The notes below the pieces were generated by a model. That model was given only the letters and a program-made list of their open reading frames with translations, made no database searches and was not told the origin of the DNA. Position numbers and translations under genes: made by a program. A stretch of DNA of 64,000 nt from positions 1 through 64,000 of the IMG/VR virus record IMGVR_UViG_3300020469_000036; one strand, given 5' to 3'. This DNA comes from a virus. Positions 15,134-22,938 of this stretch are shown piece after piece; position 1 is the first letter of the stretch; every line of letters starts with the position of its first letter.

Positions 15134-15339
15134 TAAAGCAAAAACTTTCCAATAATGCCAACCGCGGTCATTGCTCCGTTGGTGAAGATGATTGGCTTGT
15201 CCTTCATTCTAATACCTGCGGCAAGCCAAATAAGACCGCCAAGGATTTGAAGATACCAACCTGTAGAAACACCTGCACTGAATAAGCCAAAGCCACAAAT
15301 AAGAATGGCTGTTGCCGCCCATTTCAAAACACTGGTCAT
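15133..15339 (-). CDS. Small membrane protein (68 aa)
   Basis: A 68-residue hydrophobic protein with two or three membrane spans (about 8-24, 27-43 and 54-66) and a short charged loop RMKDKP. The stop overlaps the halogenase start, suggesting translational coupling. No family is recognised. It might anchor a neighbour or act in the host membrane, but there is no direct evidence for either. Confidence 0.65.
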   Translation of the reverse strand: MTSVLKWAATAILICGFGLFSAGVSTGWYLQILGGLIWLAAGIRMKDKPIIFTNGAMTAVGIIGKFLL

Positions 15340-15344
15340 TAGAT

Positions 15345-15629
15345 TTACTTGATAATACCAACAGCTTTCAGCTTACCTTTACCCCAGTCTTGTCCCAGCC
15401 TTTTAATATCTGCAGGGGTAAGGTCTTCAACGATATATGTTTTACGTCCAAGTTTTACTTCTGTTTTTGCGGGTGTTTCTTCAACAGGTTCTTCTTCGAT
15501 AATAATATCTTGCTCGCCGCCCAGCGGTGCTTCATCTTCATCACTCGTGAATTGAGGAGCAACTGGTTGTTGGTTTATAAGGGCATCTTGGCCGCTGTTC
15601 CATCCAAAGATTCTTTTAAGTAGTCTCAT
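15345..15629 (-). CDS. Acidic hypothetical protein (94 aa), late
   Basis: A 94-residue protein with a basic N-terminus (MRLLKRIFGW), an acidic low-complexity middle (EDIIIEEEPVEE-like, about 30-55), and a C-terminal segment LTPADIKRLGQDWGKGKLKAVG that looks like a small folded domain. A late promoter variant (GATAAATA) lies 6 bases before the ATG, so it may be expressed late although it sits in the replication region. Function is unknown. Confidence 0.6.
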   Translation of the reverse strand: MRLLKRIFGWNSGQDALINQQPVAPQFTSDEDEAPLGGEQDIIIEEEPVEETPAKTEVKLGRKTYIVEDLTPADIKRLGQDWGKGKLKAVGIIK

Positions 15630-15635
15630 AGCTTT

Positions 15636-15643
15636 TATTTATC
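15636..15643 (-). promoter_or_regulatory. Late promoter variant GATAAATA
   Basis: One-base variant of TATAAATA, six bases before the ATG of the 94-residue acidic protein gene. Confidence 0.5.
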
Positions 15644-16580
15644 ATGTGTTTTGTAATGCCCATTCAATTGCGCGGGAAGCTTCTTTTTTAAATGGTCGGT
15701 TCTTATACCATTCTCCAGTTTCATTATCAATCTCTTTTGATAAAGATTCGATTTGTTGAGGAGTAATTGGGTAACCTTTTTTAATTGCGCTTACAGCAAT
15801 AGAGCTCATGATAGCATACATCTTAGCATACCAACCTGTTTCTGAAATGCACCTGTATTCACTTACAAGCGTTTGATTAACAAAAGGACAGTCGTGATAA
15901 GAAGACCATTGATAACTTGTATTGTTAAGTTGATCTCTTTTATACGCCATTAGCTTTTCTTGCATTTCAGCACTTAGCTTGGACTTAAATGAAGAAGAAT
16001 TGGGCTCTGCAAAAGGATGCTTTTTCAAGAGATCCTCGCAGTTAAGGAATGGCGCATCACGATGAAACTCAATGAACTGATAAGAATTAGGATACTGCGC
16101 GGGTACGTAATACATGCGTGAAAGATCCTTTGTTTGCGGATCACCTAGTTCGTTGTATTCTTTATTAAGAGCAAACCAAAAGTGCTTTATCTTATCAGCA
16201 GCAATGGGCTTGTCGCATGGAATAACAATACGAAACTTTGGATTCTCTTTTGTGCTGCTTGCCGATGAATAACAAATATGACGAATACCTTTAAAACTTT
16301 CCAGTGCTTCTTCAAAGGTACATTCATAATCATCAATGTCAAGAGCAGCCCATCCGCCCCAGCCCAATACATTTACATTACGCCGCTTTTCACCAGGCTT
16401 ATATACAGCTGGGCTAATAAGAGGAGAGCTTTTTCCGCGCTCACCTTTCTTAGGCTTATACCCAGGCTGCTGACTCAACCCTTGCAGGAGAGACTCAAAT
16501 TCTTCCCACGTCTTGAACGCCATTCTACGATGTGTAGAATTGTCAAAGATTGAGTTGAATATTGTAAGAGAGTATTCCAT
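15642..16580 (-). CDS. Putative primase-polymerase-like protein (AEP/BT4734-like)
   Basis: A 312-residue protein. ALDIDDY (79-85) provides a paired-Asp motif, followed by YSSASSTKENPKFRIVIP (104-121) and DLSRMYYVP (152-160). This order resembles archaeo-eukaryotic primase-polymerase-like replication proteins, in which the middle motif carries a Ser-His. Here the His is absent (SAS), so activity is uncertain. It lies directly downstream of gp43 polymerase and the MazG-like gene in the same transcript. Because no T4 gp61 TOPRIM primase is seen in this window, it could supply primers for gp41/gp43. The remote-homology call was made by eye. Confidence 0.55.
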   Translation of the reverse strand: MEYSLTIFNSIFDNSTHRRMAFKTWEEFESLLQGLSQQPGYKPKKGERGKSSPLISPAVYKPGEKRRNVNVLGWGGWAALDIDDYECTFEEALESFKGIRHICYSSASSTKENPKFRIVIPCDKPIAADKIKHFWFALNKEYNELGDPQTKDLSRMYYVPAQYPNSYQFIEFHRDAPFLNCEDLLKKHPFAEPNSSSFKSKLSAEMQEKLMAYKRDQLNNTSYQWSSYHDCPFVNQTLVSEYRCISETGWYAKMYAIMSSIAVSAIKKGYPITPQQIESLSKEIDNETGEWYKNRPFKKEASRAIEWALQNT

Positions 16581-16582
16581 TC

Positions 16583-16990
16583 TTATACGCCAGTAAGCGT
16601 ACCGTGGTTACCTTCATGGCTAGGGTTTTCCCATTCTTCTGGCTTCACGAGATCTGGGAGCCCAAGAGGATTGGGCCGTTCTTCTTTGATACCAACTTCT
16701 TTTGACATGTTTGCCTTATGAACTGCATCCCATGCTTTATAAGCGTCAACGCCAAAGGCATCAAGGGTTCCGATTGCGACAACGCACAAGTCAATCAACC
16801 CATCCACTACTTCTTCTGCATCAACATCATAAACCGCAGCGGACTTTGTTTCATCAAGTTCTTCATCAAGAAACCTTAACCTGAACTCAAGAAACTCTCT
16901 TAGCTTCTTTTTATCAAAGTCTTTAATAGCTTCGTGTACACCGAACTTACGGTGCATATCATTTATGTCTTTTACCCAGTCTTTACTCAT
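16583..16990 (-). CDS. mazG: MazG-like all-alpha NTP pyrophosphohydrolase
   Basis: A 135-residue helical protein with the acidic metal site of the MazG/dUTPase all-alpha superfamily: LDEELDE (41-47), then EEVVDGLIDLC (59-69). Its C-terminal helix carries AVHKANMSKEVG (89-100), including the Asn-Lys region typical of the family. It should hydrolyse NTPs or dNTPs to monophosphates. Marine phages often carry MazG-type genes; a role in lowering ppGpp has been proposed for them but is not settled. The gene is 19 bases downstream of gp43 and 2 bases upstream of the primase-like gene. Confidence 0.78.
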   Translation of the reverse strand: MSKDWVKDINDMHRKFGVHEAIKDFDKKKLREFLEFRLRFLDEELDETKSAAVYDVDAEEVVDGLIDLCVVAIGTLDAFGVDAYKAWDAVHKANMSKEVGIKEERPNPLGLPDLVKPEEWENPSHEGNHGTLTGV

Positions 16991-17009
16991 AGTTGTTATA
17001 TAGATTTAA

Positions 17010-19487
17010 TTATCCAAAAAATTGTTCAAGGTCGGCCACAGGTTCTGCGTGCCAGCCAATTGCGTCGAGAATCATCTTAATAGGATCAACAAACGTTTTA
17101 TTAAACTGCAGATCATAATCAATGTAACGATCAAGTTCAAGCTCAGTTGGAAGGTGATCGGGAAATGATATCACGTTCTGCTGAATAGGGTTCGGCTTTT
17201 TGAGATATATAAACTTAATCTTATCCCCACTTTGAATAAGTGGAAACTGTTTGTTTAAGCCGCGATCTTTAATAGCTTTGTTATACAGTAACGAACCTCG
17301 AACATGAATAGGAGTACCCTTTTCAAAAATTGTACTGGCGTTGGCCCATTTGCGAATAGCATTAACTCCACGAGGAAAGGCAACCTTATCAGCAGACAGT
17401 ACACTAAAATGCGATTTGAAAAGTTGAATTGCTTCTTGTGTTTTACCTTCATCACCAGTCATGATTATCTTGAACATTGCGTTCATGGCTTCACGACAGA
17501 CTTGAGGAGTTGAACTTTTGATAGCTTCAATACCCATGATCTTGATCTTAGGTTCTGCATACTGAACACCTTCATTGTTATGAACGTTAAGAATGTATCG
17601 TTTCTTTGCAGTCCAGATTCCACGATCAGCAATGGCCTCTCGCTTCATTACCATACGGTTGCAATATGCAGATGAATCTTCAGCGAATTTATCAAAGGCT
17701 TCTGCCAACATTGGCTCGATAGCTTTACTGCCAAACTCGTCAAGAAAGGCAACAGGATCTTTTGGCTTGAACTTGTCAATCACATCTTTCACGCCAATGT
17801 ATAAAGAGTCGGTATCAATCGCAATAACCCTATCCTTCTTTTCTTTAAGAAAGTCATCGAGAAAGTCGTTAACTTTTTCTTCAGCATACTTGATAACAGC
17901 TTGGCCGGTAAGAGTGATTCCAGACGCAATGCGAAGATCAAAGTAGCGAAAGTACTTGTTACCACACGCACCGTATAATGAGTTAAGAAGAATCTTTACC
18001 GCCGTTTGAGAAGTATCAAGTCTTGCCACATCACTTTCTGCCGCCTTTCTTGCCGCTCGATCCGACTTGGAAACTTTCTCCAGGCTGCGTTTTGCGGCAA
18101 TCATTTCATCTTTAATGTCGACCCTTTTATCGTAAAGCTCTTCAACAATCGCTGGGATGATACCCTTTTTAGCTGTACTAAATACTGCACCATTTGATGC
18201 CTTTGCACCAATAGGATCTTTCATCTGCAGCAGTGTTTCGGGCGACATGTTATATTGAACAATAAGATTGGGATACAAGGAGTTAAGGTCAAACGACATA
18301 ACCCAGTCATGCATACCAACGTGAGGTTCCTTTACAAAACCGCCAGGGAATGTTTCGGAATAGTTTTCTTTACTTGGAGTTACGGCAATCTTTTTCTTTG
18401 CCAACCGCCGAAAGATAATGCTGTCCCATATCGCAGTGGTGCCAAGCGTGTCGGTGTAATTCACTCCACCTAGATAAGCCATGGTTAAAACCAATGTGAT
18501 AAGACCTAGCTTTTCTTCCATGCGATCTACCAGCTCAACGTCCTTGATATTATAATCAACAAACATTTGATAGTCGGCATCATAAAGATCTCGGAGTGTA
18601 CCAATCTCTGAGTAGTCAAGTTTCTTCTCGCCAAGAACCACACTCGCAATATGATTAAGTGAATAAGACTCTTGGTTACCATAAGTGTAAGCAAACTTTT
18701 TAAAGAGTTCCATATAGTCCAGTGACTGAACTCCGCTTATATCAAAAGTAACCTGTGTCTTACCCATGATAGTAATCTCTCGGCGATCAATCTTACCCCA
18801 AGGAGAAAAGCTTTTAGCAATATCCTCGCCAAGTAAAACGGCAGAGCGAGAAACAAGATAAGGAATATCAAAGAACCTTGTATTCCAACCAGTGATAACA
18901 TCTGGAGTGTATTCAGGTTGGGACCAATGATCAATAAAGTCGTGAAGCATCTCAGCCTCAGATTCAAACTGGCGATATTCGATTTGCAAGTGAGTTAGTT
19001 TGGAGGCGGCAACATCATAAGGCTTTATACCCCATACACGATACCGATCTTCACGACTTGACTTGTAAGCGATTGTGAGGATCTCGTTTGTAGGATTATC
19101 AACCTCGGGAAAACCATCGCCGTAACTTGTCTCAATGTCAAGAGAGGCAACGTCAATGTTTGCGCGAGAGTAATTTATCTCATCGGGAAACTGACTTTGA
19201 ATAAAGGCAGGAATGTGGCGAGTGTTGCCATAAAGCTTAAAGTCGGCTACCCCGTCGTAAGTCTTTTCAAACTGACGTACTTCAGACATTGACTCGAACC
19301 GCATGGGCTCAACTGGAGTACCATCAAGGGCCTTCCATTCCGTGACATCGTTTTTGGACTGAAGGAAAAGCTGGGGGCGATACCTAATCTTGTGTCTTAC
19401 TTTATTTCCCTGATCGTCATAACCTCGGTAAAGCAGTTGATTACCAAAGCGGTCGACACAAGTATAAAAACCTTCTATTGTAAGCAT
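17010..19487 (-). CDS. 43: DNA polymerase, family B (T4 gp43-like)
   Basis: An 825-residue replicative polymerase with proofreading. Exonuclease motif I is LDIET (D117, E119), motif II is GWNTRFFDIPYL (200-211), and Exo III is in VDYNIKDVELVDRM. The polymerase motifs are DLNSLYPNL (motif A), KILLNSLYGACGN (motif B) and AIDTDSLYIG (motif C). Its C-terminal residues, LEQFFG, resemble a sliding-clamp-binding peptide. Slightly shorter than T4 gp43 (898). It is first in an early transcript, with the -10 box 6 bases before the ATG. Confidence 0.97.
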   Translation of the reverse strand: MLTIEGFYTCVDRFGNQLLYRGYDDQGNKVRHKIRYRPQLFLQSKNDVTEWKALDGTPVEPMRFESMSEVRQFEKTYDGVADFKLYGNTRHIPAFIQSQFPDEINYSRANIDVASLDIETSYGDGFPEVDNPTNEILTIAYKSSREDRYRVWGIKPYDVAASKLTHLQIEYRQFESEAEMLHDFIDHWSQPEYTPDVITGWNTRFFDIPYLVSRSAVLLGEDIAKSFSPWGKIDRREITIMGKTQVTFDISGVQSLDYMELFKKFAYTYGNQESYSLNHIASVVLGEKKLDYSEIGTLRDLYDADYQMFVDYNIKDVELVDRMEEKLGLITLVLTMAYLGGVNYTDTLGTTAIWDSIIFRRLAKKKIAVTPSKENYSETFPGGFVKEPHVGMHDWVMSFDLNSLYPNLIVQYNMSPETLLQMKDPIGAKASNGAVFSTAKKGIIPAIVEELYDKRVDIKDEMIAAKRSLEKVSKSDRAARKAAESDVARLDTSQTAVKILLNSLYGACGNKYFRYFDLRIASGITLTGQAVIKYAEEKVNDFLDDFLKEKKDRVIAIDTDSLYIGVKDVIDKFKPKDPVAFLDEFGSKAIEPMLAEAFDKFAEDSSAYCNRMVMKREAIADRGIWTAKKRYILNVHNNEGVQYAEPKIKIMGIEAIKSSTPQVCREAMNAMFKIIMTGDEGKTQEAIQLFKSHFSVLSADKVAFPRGVNAIRKWANASTIFEKGTPIHVRGSLLYNKAIKDRGLNKQFPLIQSGDKIKFIYLKKPNPIQQNVISFPDHLPTELELDRYIDYDLQFNKTFVDPIKMILDAIGWHAEPVADLEQFFG

Positions 19488-19493
19488 AATATA

Positions 19494-19522
19494 ATTATAT
19501 CAAAATTCTAGGAAAAAGTAAA
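19494..19522 (-). promoter_or_regulatory. Early promoter of gp43, predicted leaderless
   Basis: TTTACT (19522-19517), 17 bp, TATAAT (19499-19494). The gp43 ATG (19487) begins 6 bases after the -10 box. Confidence 0.88.
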
Positions 19523-19547
19523 TCCTAAAATGTATATAAACTAAAAA

Positions 19548-19742
19548 TTATTGGTTCGCTTCTACTGCAAACCGTTTGGCTCTTTTTGCCAAGTATACTA
19601 TAAAGCCGAAGAACGACATTAAAACTCCCGTTAAAACAAGTAAGAGTAGAAAGATAGCAGCATTGGATGCAATCAGCTCTTGACCTTCTGCCCCACTCAA
19701 GCACATAGGACACGCTAAAAATACTTTGCTGGAAATAACCAT
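19548..19742 (-). CDS. Small membrane protein with CPMC motif (64 aa)
   Basis: A 64-residue protein with an N-terminal hydrophobic start (MVISSKVFLACPMC), a CxxC pair (C11, C14) followed by Gly-Ala, one strong membrane span (about 29-51), and a basic tail KRAKRFAVEANQ. From memory this resembles small cysteine-containing membrane proteins encoded beside cytochrome oxidase genes in some bacteria, including Verrucomicrobiota, but I cannot confirm that. A competing frame (19525-19755) lacks such order. It starts 13 bases after the terminator at 19751-19785, so its promoter is unclear. Confidence 0.55.
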   Translation of the reverse strand: MVISSKVFLACPMCLSGAEGQELIASNAAIFLLLLVLTGVLMSFFGFIVYLAKRAKRFAVEANQ

Positions 19743-19750
19743 TTGCTGTA

Positions 19751-19785
19751 AACAAAAGCCCGTCAGGGGTTGCCCAACGGGCTTT
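19751..19785 (-). terminator. Intrinsic terminator after hsp20
   Basis: An 8-bp G/C-rich stem (19755-19762 with 19778-19785) is followed on the minus strand by TTTTGTTT-like sequence. It lies 11 bases after the Hsp20 stop. Confidence 0.85.
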
Positions 19786-19796
19786 ATTATGTTTGT

Positions 19797-20225
19797 CTAT
19801 TCGGACAGAAATTCTTTTTCTGTTTTACCGTTAATTGTAAATACCTTTGGTTGAAGTTCTTCAGGTATTTCTCTTTCAAGTTTGATCGAAAGGACTCCAT
19901 TTGCCAGTATCACACCTTTGATTTGGACGTGCTCGGCAAGGTCAAATACCTTATCAAACTTTCTTGTTCCGATACCTTTATGCAGGTACTGAACGTCTTG
20001 ACTTGAAGATTCTTCACCTTCAATTTTAAGCTGACTTTTTTCGAGAGTAACCTTTAGGTCTTCCTCTTTAAAGCCTGCTACTGCGATCGCGATTTCAAAT
20101 GCGTTATCCGAATGTTTAATAACATTATGCGGAGGATACGTTTGGTTGGTTTGCGATGATTCAATTCGATCAAAGAACTGATCGAACCCTACTGTCCACG
20201 AACGTGGGATACTATATGCTGTCAT
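19797..20225 (-). CDS. Hsp20 small heat-shock protein
   Basis: A 142-residue alpha-crystallin-domain chaperone (IbpA-like) that binds unfolding proteins. The domain spans about 35-128, with AFEIAIAVAGFKEEDLKVTL, a short L57-loop region, the conserved FDLAEHV and the G-x-L motif NGVLSIKL. The C-terminal LQPKVFTI provides an I/V-x-I-type anchor. Marine T4-like phages often carry hsp20. Unusually for this window, it has a textbook Shine-Dalgarno (AAGGAG, 6 bases before the ATG), and it ends at a strong terminator. This suggests high, SD-driven translation. Confidence 0.93.
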   Translation of the reverse strand: MTAYSIPRSWTVGFDQFFDRIESSQTNQTYPPHNVIKHSDNAFEIAIAVAGFKEEDLKVTLEKSQLKIEGEESSSQDVQYLHKGIGTRKFDKVFDLAEHVQIKGVILANGVLSIKLEREIPEELQPKVFTINGKTEKEFLSE

Positions 20226-20321
20226 GTTTTTCTCCTTGTATTAAGCGAGTTTATGTTGGTCGGAACCCCGAAGGCATTCCTATTGACTGACCTTCTTGGC
20301 CAATCAAAATTGTGTTACGCG
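20226..20321 (-). promoter_or_regulatory. hsp20 leader with Shine-Dalgarno AAGGAG
   Basis: The 96-base gap before hsp20 holds AAGGAG just upstream of the ATG, and farther up a UUCG-loop hairpin-like segment (around 20258-20276). No early or late promoter match is seen, so hsp20 may be read from upstream. Confidence 0.5.
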
Positions 20322-20621
20322 TTAAGCGTAAAATCCAGTCTTTGTGAAGAGTACGTCGTTTGATCCGTTATCTCCGTCAAGATCATCGGTTGCGTATATC
20401 TCTTCATCGTAATCTTTACGAACCAAAACACTTTTATTACCTTGTATAGCAAATACAAAATCCACAGAAGAATCATATCCTGAAGAACCGTTAGGTTGAA
20501 TATGAATGTACCTTACTTGGGACTGGGTATTTTGAACAAGTACCTGCTGGGCTTCTTCGAGCGTTGTAGCAGATGATTGTCCTTCAGCAAAGGTAATTAA
20601 ACCAAGCGGCTGAATCTTCAT
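20322..20621 (-). CDS. Small duplicated protein, copy B (99 aa)
   Basis: A 99-residue beta-rich protein that is a clear paralogue of the next gene (20627-20914). Both share QQVLVQNT, RYIH, SVLVRKDYD-EI-A, and an identical C-terminus DVLFTKTGFYA. There is no signal peptide or catalytic motif. From memory, similar short proteins occur in T4-like cyanophages and look structural, but that is not proven. It follows copy A by 5 bases and would share its triple late promoter. Confidence 0.72.
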   Translation of the reverse strand: MKIQPLGLITFAEGQSSATTLEEAQQVLVQNTQSQVRYIHIQPNGSSGYDSSVDFVFAIQGNKSVLVRKDYDEEIYATDDLDGDNGSNDVLFTKTGFYA

Positions 20622-20626
20622 TTGCG

Positions 20627-20914
20627 TTATGCGTAAAAACCAGTTTTTGTGAAGAGCACGTCAGTTGCTGCACCTGTTCCAGAGGAAGCGGTTGAAGCAA
20701 AGATTTCATCATCGTAATCTTTACGAACCAAAACACTTTGATTTGGCTGCAAGTAAAATGATGCAATACGAGTTCCCGTACTACCTTGTTCAACATGAAT
20801 GTAACGCCCACTTGAAGATGTGTTTTGAACAAGCACTTGTTGCGAGTCGTCAACAGTGGAAGCATTTGCTGTGAGAGATGCAGCGGCGGCGATATTTAAT
20901 GGATTAACTTTCAT
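20627..20914 (-). CDS. Small duplicated protein, copy A (95 aa)
   Basis: A 95-residue beta-rich protein. The N-terminus MKVNPLNIAAAASLTANAS is followed by the shared core (QQVLVQNTSSSGRYIH, SVLVRKDYDDEIFA) and the DVLFTKTGFYA end. Its paralogue lies immediately downstream. Three overlapping or adjacent TATAAATA boxes (20937-20961) lie upstream, implying strong late expression, which fits an abundant virion component such as a decoration or fibre-associated protein. The function is inference only. Confidence 0.75.
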   Translation of the reverse strand: MKVNPLNIAAAASLTANASTVDDSQQVLVQNTSSSGRYIHVEQGSTGTRIASFYLQPNQSVLVRKDYDDEIFASTASSGTGAATDVLFTKTGFYA

Positions 20915-20936
20915 AAGTAAAGTACTATTGTTATTC

Positions 20937-20961
20937 TATTTATATTTATAGACTATTTATA
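20937..20961 (-). promoter_or_regulatory. Triple late promoter TATAAATA
   Basis: Three exact TATAAATA boxes on the minus strand at 20937-20944, 20943-20950 and 20954-20961, upstream of the duplicated small-protein pair and just after the regA stop. Confidence 0.75.
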
Positions 20962-21390
20962 CTGTTTCTTAACATTACCAATTGTATATTTTTCTTTAAG
21001 TACCCAATTAGACTTTTCTTTAAACGAAATAATCTTAATCTTTTTCAGATCAGTTGTTTCGGTTATCTGGTCGCGTTGGGCCAAGCGAATCAGTCCCCAG
21101 TCGGAAAGTAAAATTGAAATAGTATTCCTTCGTCTAAGATCATCAAGAGTAAAGTCAGCAGGCTTTCCATCAAGCATAAACAATTCTTTGAAGTGAAGAA
21201 TAAAGTAACGTCCTTGCTTGTGTAGAATATGACAGCTTTGGAAAAGAGTGTTGCCATCTCGATTTGAAGCAACCCCAATTCTGGAAAGTGTTTCCTTCAC
21301 CTTTAAAAAATCGTCAGGTTCATTCAAATGGACTTCGAGCATATTCTCGGGTGTCCATTCAACATAATCATTTTGAAAATTATCATTCAT
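20953..21390 (-). CDS. regA: RegA translational repressor
   Basis: A 145-residue homologue of T4 RegA, which binds the start regions of early mRNAs and blocks their translation. The family signature FLKVKETLSRIGVAS and the conserved CHILHKQGRYFILHFKELF region are present, and length (145) is close to T4 (122) plus an extended C-terminus. It follows gp62 as in T4. A TATAAATA box sits exactly 5 bases before its ATG, so it may also be made late. That is notable because several predicted early targets here are leaderless, leaving RegA only coding sequence to bind. Confidence 0.93.
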   Translation of the reverse strand: MNDNFQNDYVEWTPENMLEVHLNEPDDFLKVKETLSRIGVASNRDGNTLFQSCHILHKQGRYFILHFKELFMLDGKPADFTLDDLRRRNTISILLSDWGLIRLAQRDQITETTDLKKIKIISFKEKSNWVLKEKYTIGNVKKQYK

Positions 21391-21395
21391 AATCT

Positions 21396-21403
21396 TATTT
21401 ATA
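21396..21403 (-). promoter_or_regulatory. Late promoter TATAAATA of regA
   Basis: Exact late box five bases before the regA ATG, in the short gap after gp62. Confidence 0.7.
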
Positions 21404-21409
21404 TTCTTA

Positions 21410-21847
21410 TTAGCGGCCTCCTTTATCCCTTAGCTTATGCAGCTCGGTTAATGCGGATTGGGTAAACAACGGAAGTACTTCTCTTGCCTTTTCAGAGCTA
21501 TACCCATAGTGTTCTTTAATAACTTCAATATCTTTATCATCAGGCACAGCTTTAAACCACTTACTAAACCGTCGGCGGGGACGAATAGTATTTCGCAAAA
21601 AGTCATACTGCATACGGGCTGGTAAGCTTGCGTATTGATTCATCTCATTGGCAAACAAAACAGTATCCTGAAAGTAAGACATGGCTCGGTTAATCATAAA
21701 TGGAACATAAGCCTTTTCAGGTGAGTCAACCGCTACCGCTTCATCACTATATGCGGTTGCATCTTCTAAAATGTCTTTTGAGTTAGGTCCACTATTGATG
21801 TTTGTTACCACATCAAAGAAAGAAAGCTTCTTTTCTTTTTTAGCCAT
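21410..21847 (-). CDS. 62: Clamp loader small subunit (T4 gp62-like)
   Basis: A 145-residue partner of gp44 in the ATP-driven complex that loads the gp45 clamp onto primer ends. It has no ATPase motif, as expected. Conserved segments include EKAYVPFMINRAMSYFQDT and ARMQYDFLRNTIRPRRRFSKW. It starts one base after the gp44 stop, matching the T4 order 45-44-62-regA. It is shorter than T4 gp62 (187), as in marine relatives. Confidence 0.92.
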   Translation of the reverse strand: MAKKEKKLSFFDVVTNINSGPNSKDILEDATAYSDEAVAVDSPEKAYVPFMINRAMSYFQDTVLFANEMNQYASLPARMQYDFLRNTIRPRRRFSKWFKAVPDDKDIEVIKEHYGYSSEKAREVLPLFTQSALTELHKLRDKGGR

Positions 21848-21848
21848 C

Positions 21849-22793
21849 TTACTTCTTCCAAGCTACGTTAGCCATAAGTTCGGTAAGGCAAGCAACCATG
21901 TTTAACTCTCTGTCAGCTACAAATGCCGACTTATATTGATAATCCGCAAGAATAAGAACGGCAGAAGGAACACCAGTTGCATCAGCGTGATCATTCAAGA
22001 CATCATATATCTTTCGGAAAATAGCAGAAGTATCCAATGCTGCGTTGTTTGCTACCCACGATCGCATACTCTTAAAGTCCTTTGACTTGAGATGCGTAAT
22101 TACCTCGGCAACACTTTCATCGCTGTTACCAATAAGAATGGCTGCTGGGATCTCTCCAGTGCTGCTGTATCTCTGACACTCGCCAATAACCCTACGCCAA
22201 TCTGGCGCATGGCGAATAATAAGTTCGGCAATAACCTTTTCGTTATAAGTGATACCTTCCTTGTCAAGAATATCCTTGAGCCGACCCATGAACTTACTTG
22301 CAAGTCCGGCAAGTTGTTTCTTGTTTGTATTAAACTCAACAACTGCGCACCTGCTATGAAGAGGTTCAATAAGGCGATTCTTAAAGTTGCACGTAAGAAT
22401 AAACCGACAGTTATTACTAAACTCTTCAATGAATCCGCGAAGCGCGGGCTGTGTACTTTGTGCGTTTAAGTAATCGGCCTCGTCAAGAATGATAACTTTA
22501 ATTCCGCCAGTTAGACTTACAGTACTAGCAAACTGTTTAATCTTATTTCTAAGAACGTCGATTCCGCTTTCTTCCGATCCGTTGATCAGCATCCAGTCCA
22601 AACCCAGTTCATTACACAATGCTTTGGCAATGGTTGTCTTACCTGTGCCGGCGGTTCCAGCGAGAAGCATGTTGTGCAGCTCACCGCTTTTTACGATTGC
22701 ATTAAAGGTGTCTTTAAGATCCTTGTCAAGAATGCATTCATTAATAGTTTGGGGTCTATATTTTTCGACCCACAGGAATTCACTTTTATTCAT
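21849..22793 (-). CDS. 44: Clamp loader ATPase subunit (T4 gp44-like)
   Basis: A 314-residue AAA+ ATPase of the clamp loader. Walker A is GTAGTGKT (46-53), Walker B is VIILDEADYL (about 101-110), and the SRC motif with arginine finger is in PLHSRCAVVEF. The C-terminal collar helices follow. Length is near T4 gp44 (319). It is first in its transcript, with the ATG 6 bases after the -10 box at 22800, then gp62 and regA follow. Confidence 0.96.
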   Translation of the reverse strand: MNKSEFLWVEKYRPQTINECILDKDLKDTFNAIVKSGELHNMLLAGTAGTGKTTIAKALCNELGLDWMLINGSEESGIDVLRNKIKQFASTVSLTGGIKVIILDEADYLNAQSTQPALRGFIEEFSNNCRFILTCNFKNRLIEPLHSRCAVVEFNTNKKQLAGLASKFMGRLKDILDKEGITYNEKVIAELIIRHAPDWRRVIGECQRYSSTGEIPAAILIGNSDESVAEVITHLKSKDFKSMRSWVANNAALDTSAIFRKIYDVLNDHADATGVPSAVLILADYQYKSAFVADRELNMVACLTELMANVAWKK

Positions 22794-22799
22794 AATAAT

Positions 22800-22828
22800 A
22801 TTATAACATATTTAAAGGTATATGTAAA
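22800..22828 (-). promoter_or_regulatory. Early promoter of gp44, predicted leaderless
   Basis: TTTACA (22828-22823), 17 bp, TATAAT (22805-22800). The gp44 ATG (22793) begins 6 bases after the -10 box. Confidence 0.92.
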
Positions 22829-22844
22829 CCATAAAGGTTAATAC

Positions 22845-22931
22845 TTAAGGACTGGTAAGATCAATAAGCGCATAAGCGCAAATCAATACCATTGCAATTC
22901 CTGCAAAGCCAAAAAGTATTTGCTCATTCAT
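22845..22931 (-). CDS. Tiny membrane protein (28 aa)
   Basis: ATG at 22929-22931 starts a 28-residue protein (MNEQILFGFAGIAMVL...) that is one hydrophobic span ending DLTSP. It lies 7 bases after the stop of the 97-residue gene and ends 16 bases before the gp44 promoter. Single-span miniproteins are common in phages. Function is unknown and the call rests on position and hydrophobicity. Confidence 0.45.
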   Translation of the reverse strand: MNEQILFGFAGIAMVLICAYALIDLTSP

Positions 22932-22938
22932 GACGCAT

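Noticed and set aside
19525-19755. A 76-codon frame overlapping the CPMC gene
   Set aside because: It lacks a clear membrane or domain pattern and would start inside the hsp20 terminator stem. The 64-codon frame has a coherent span and charged tail.
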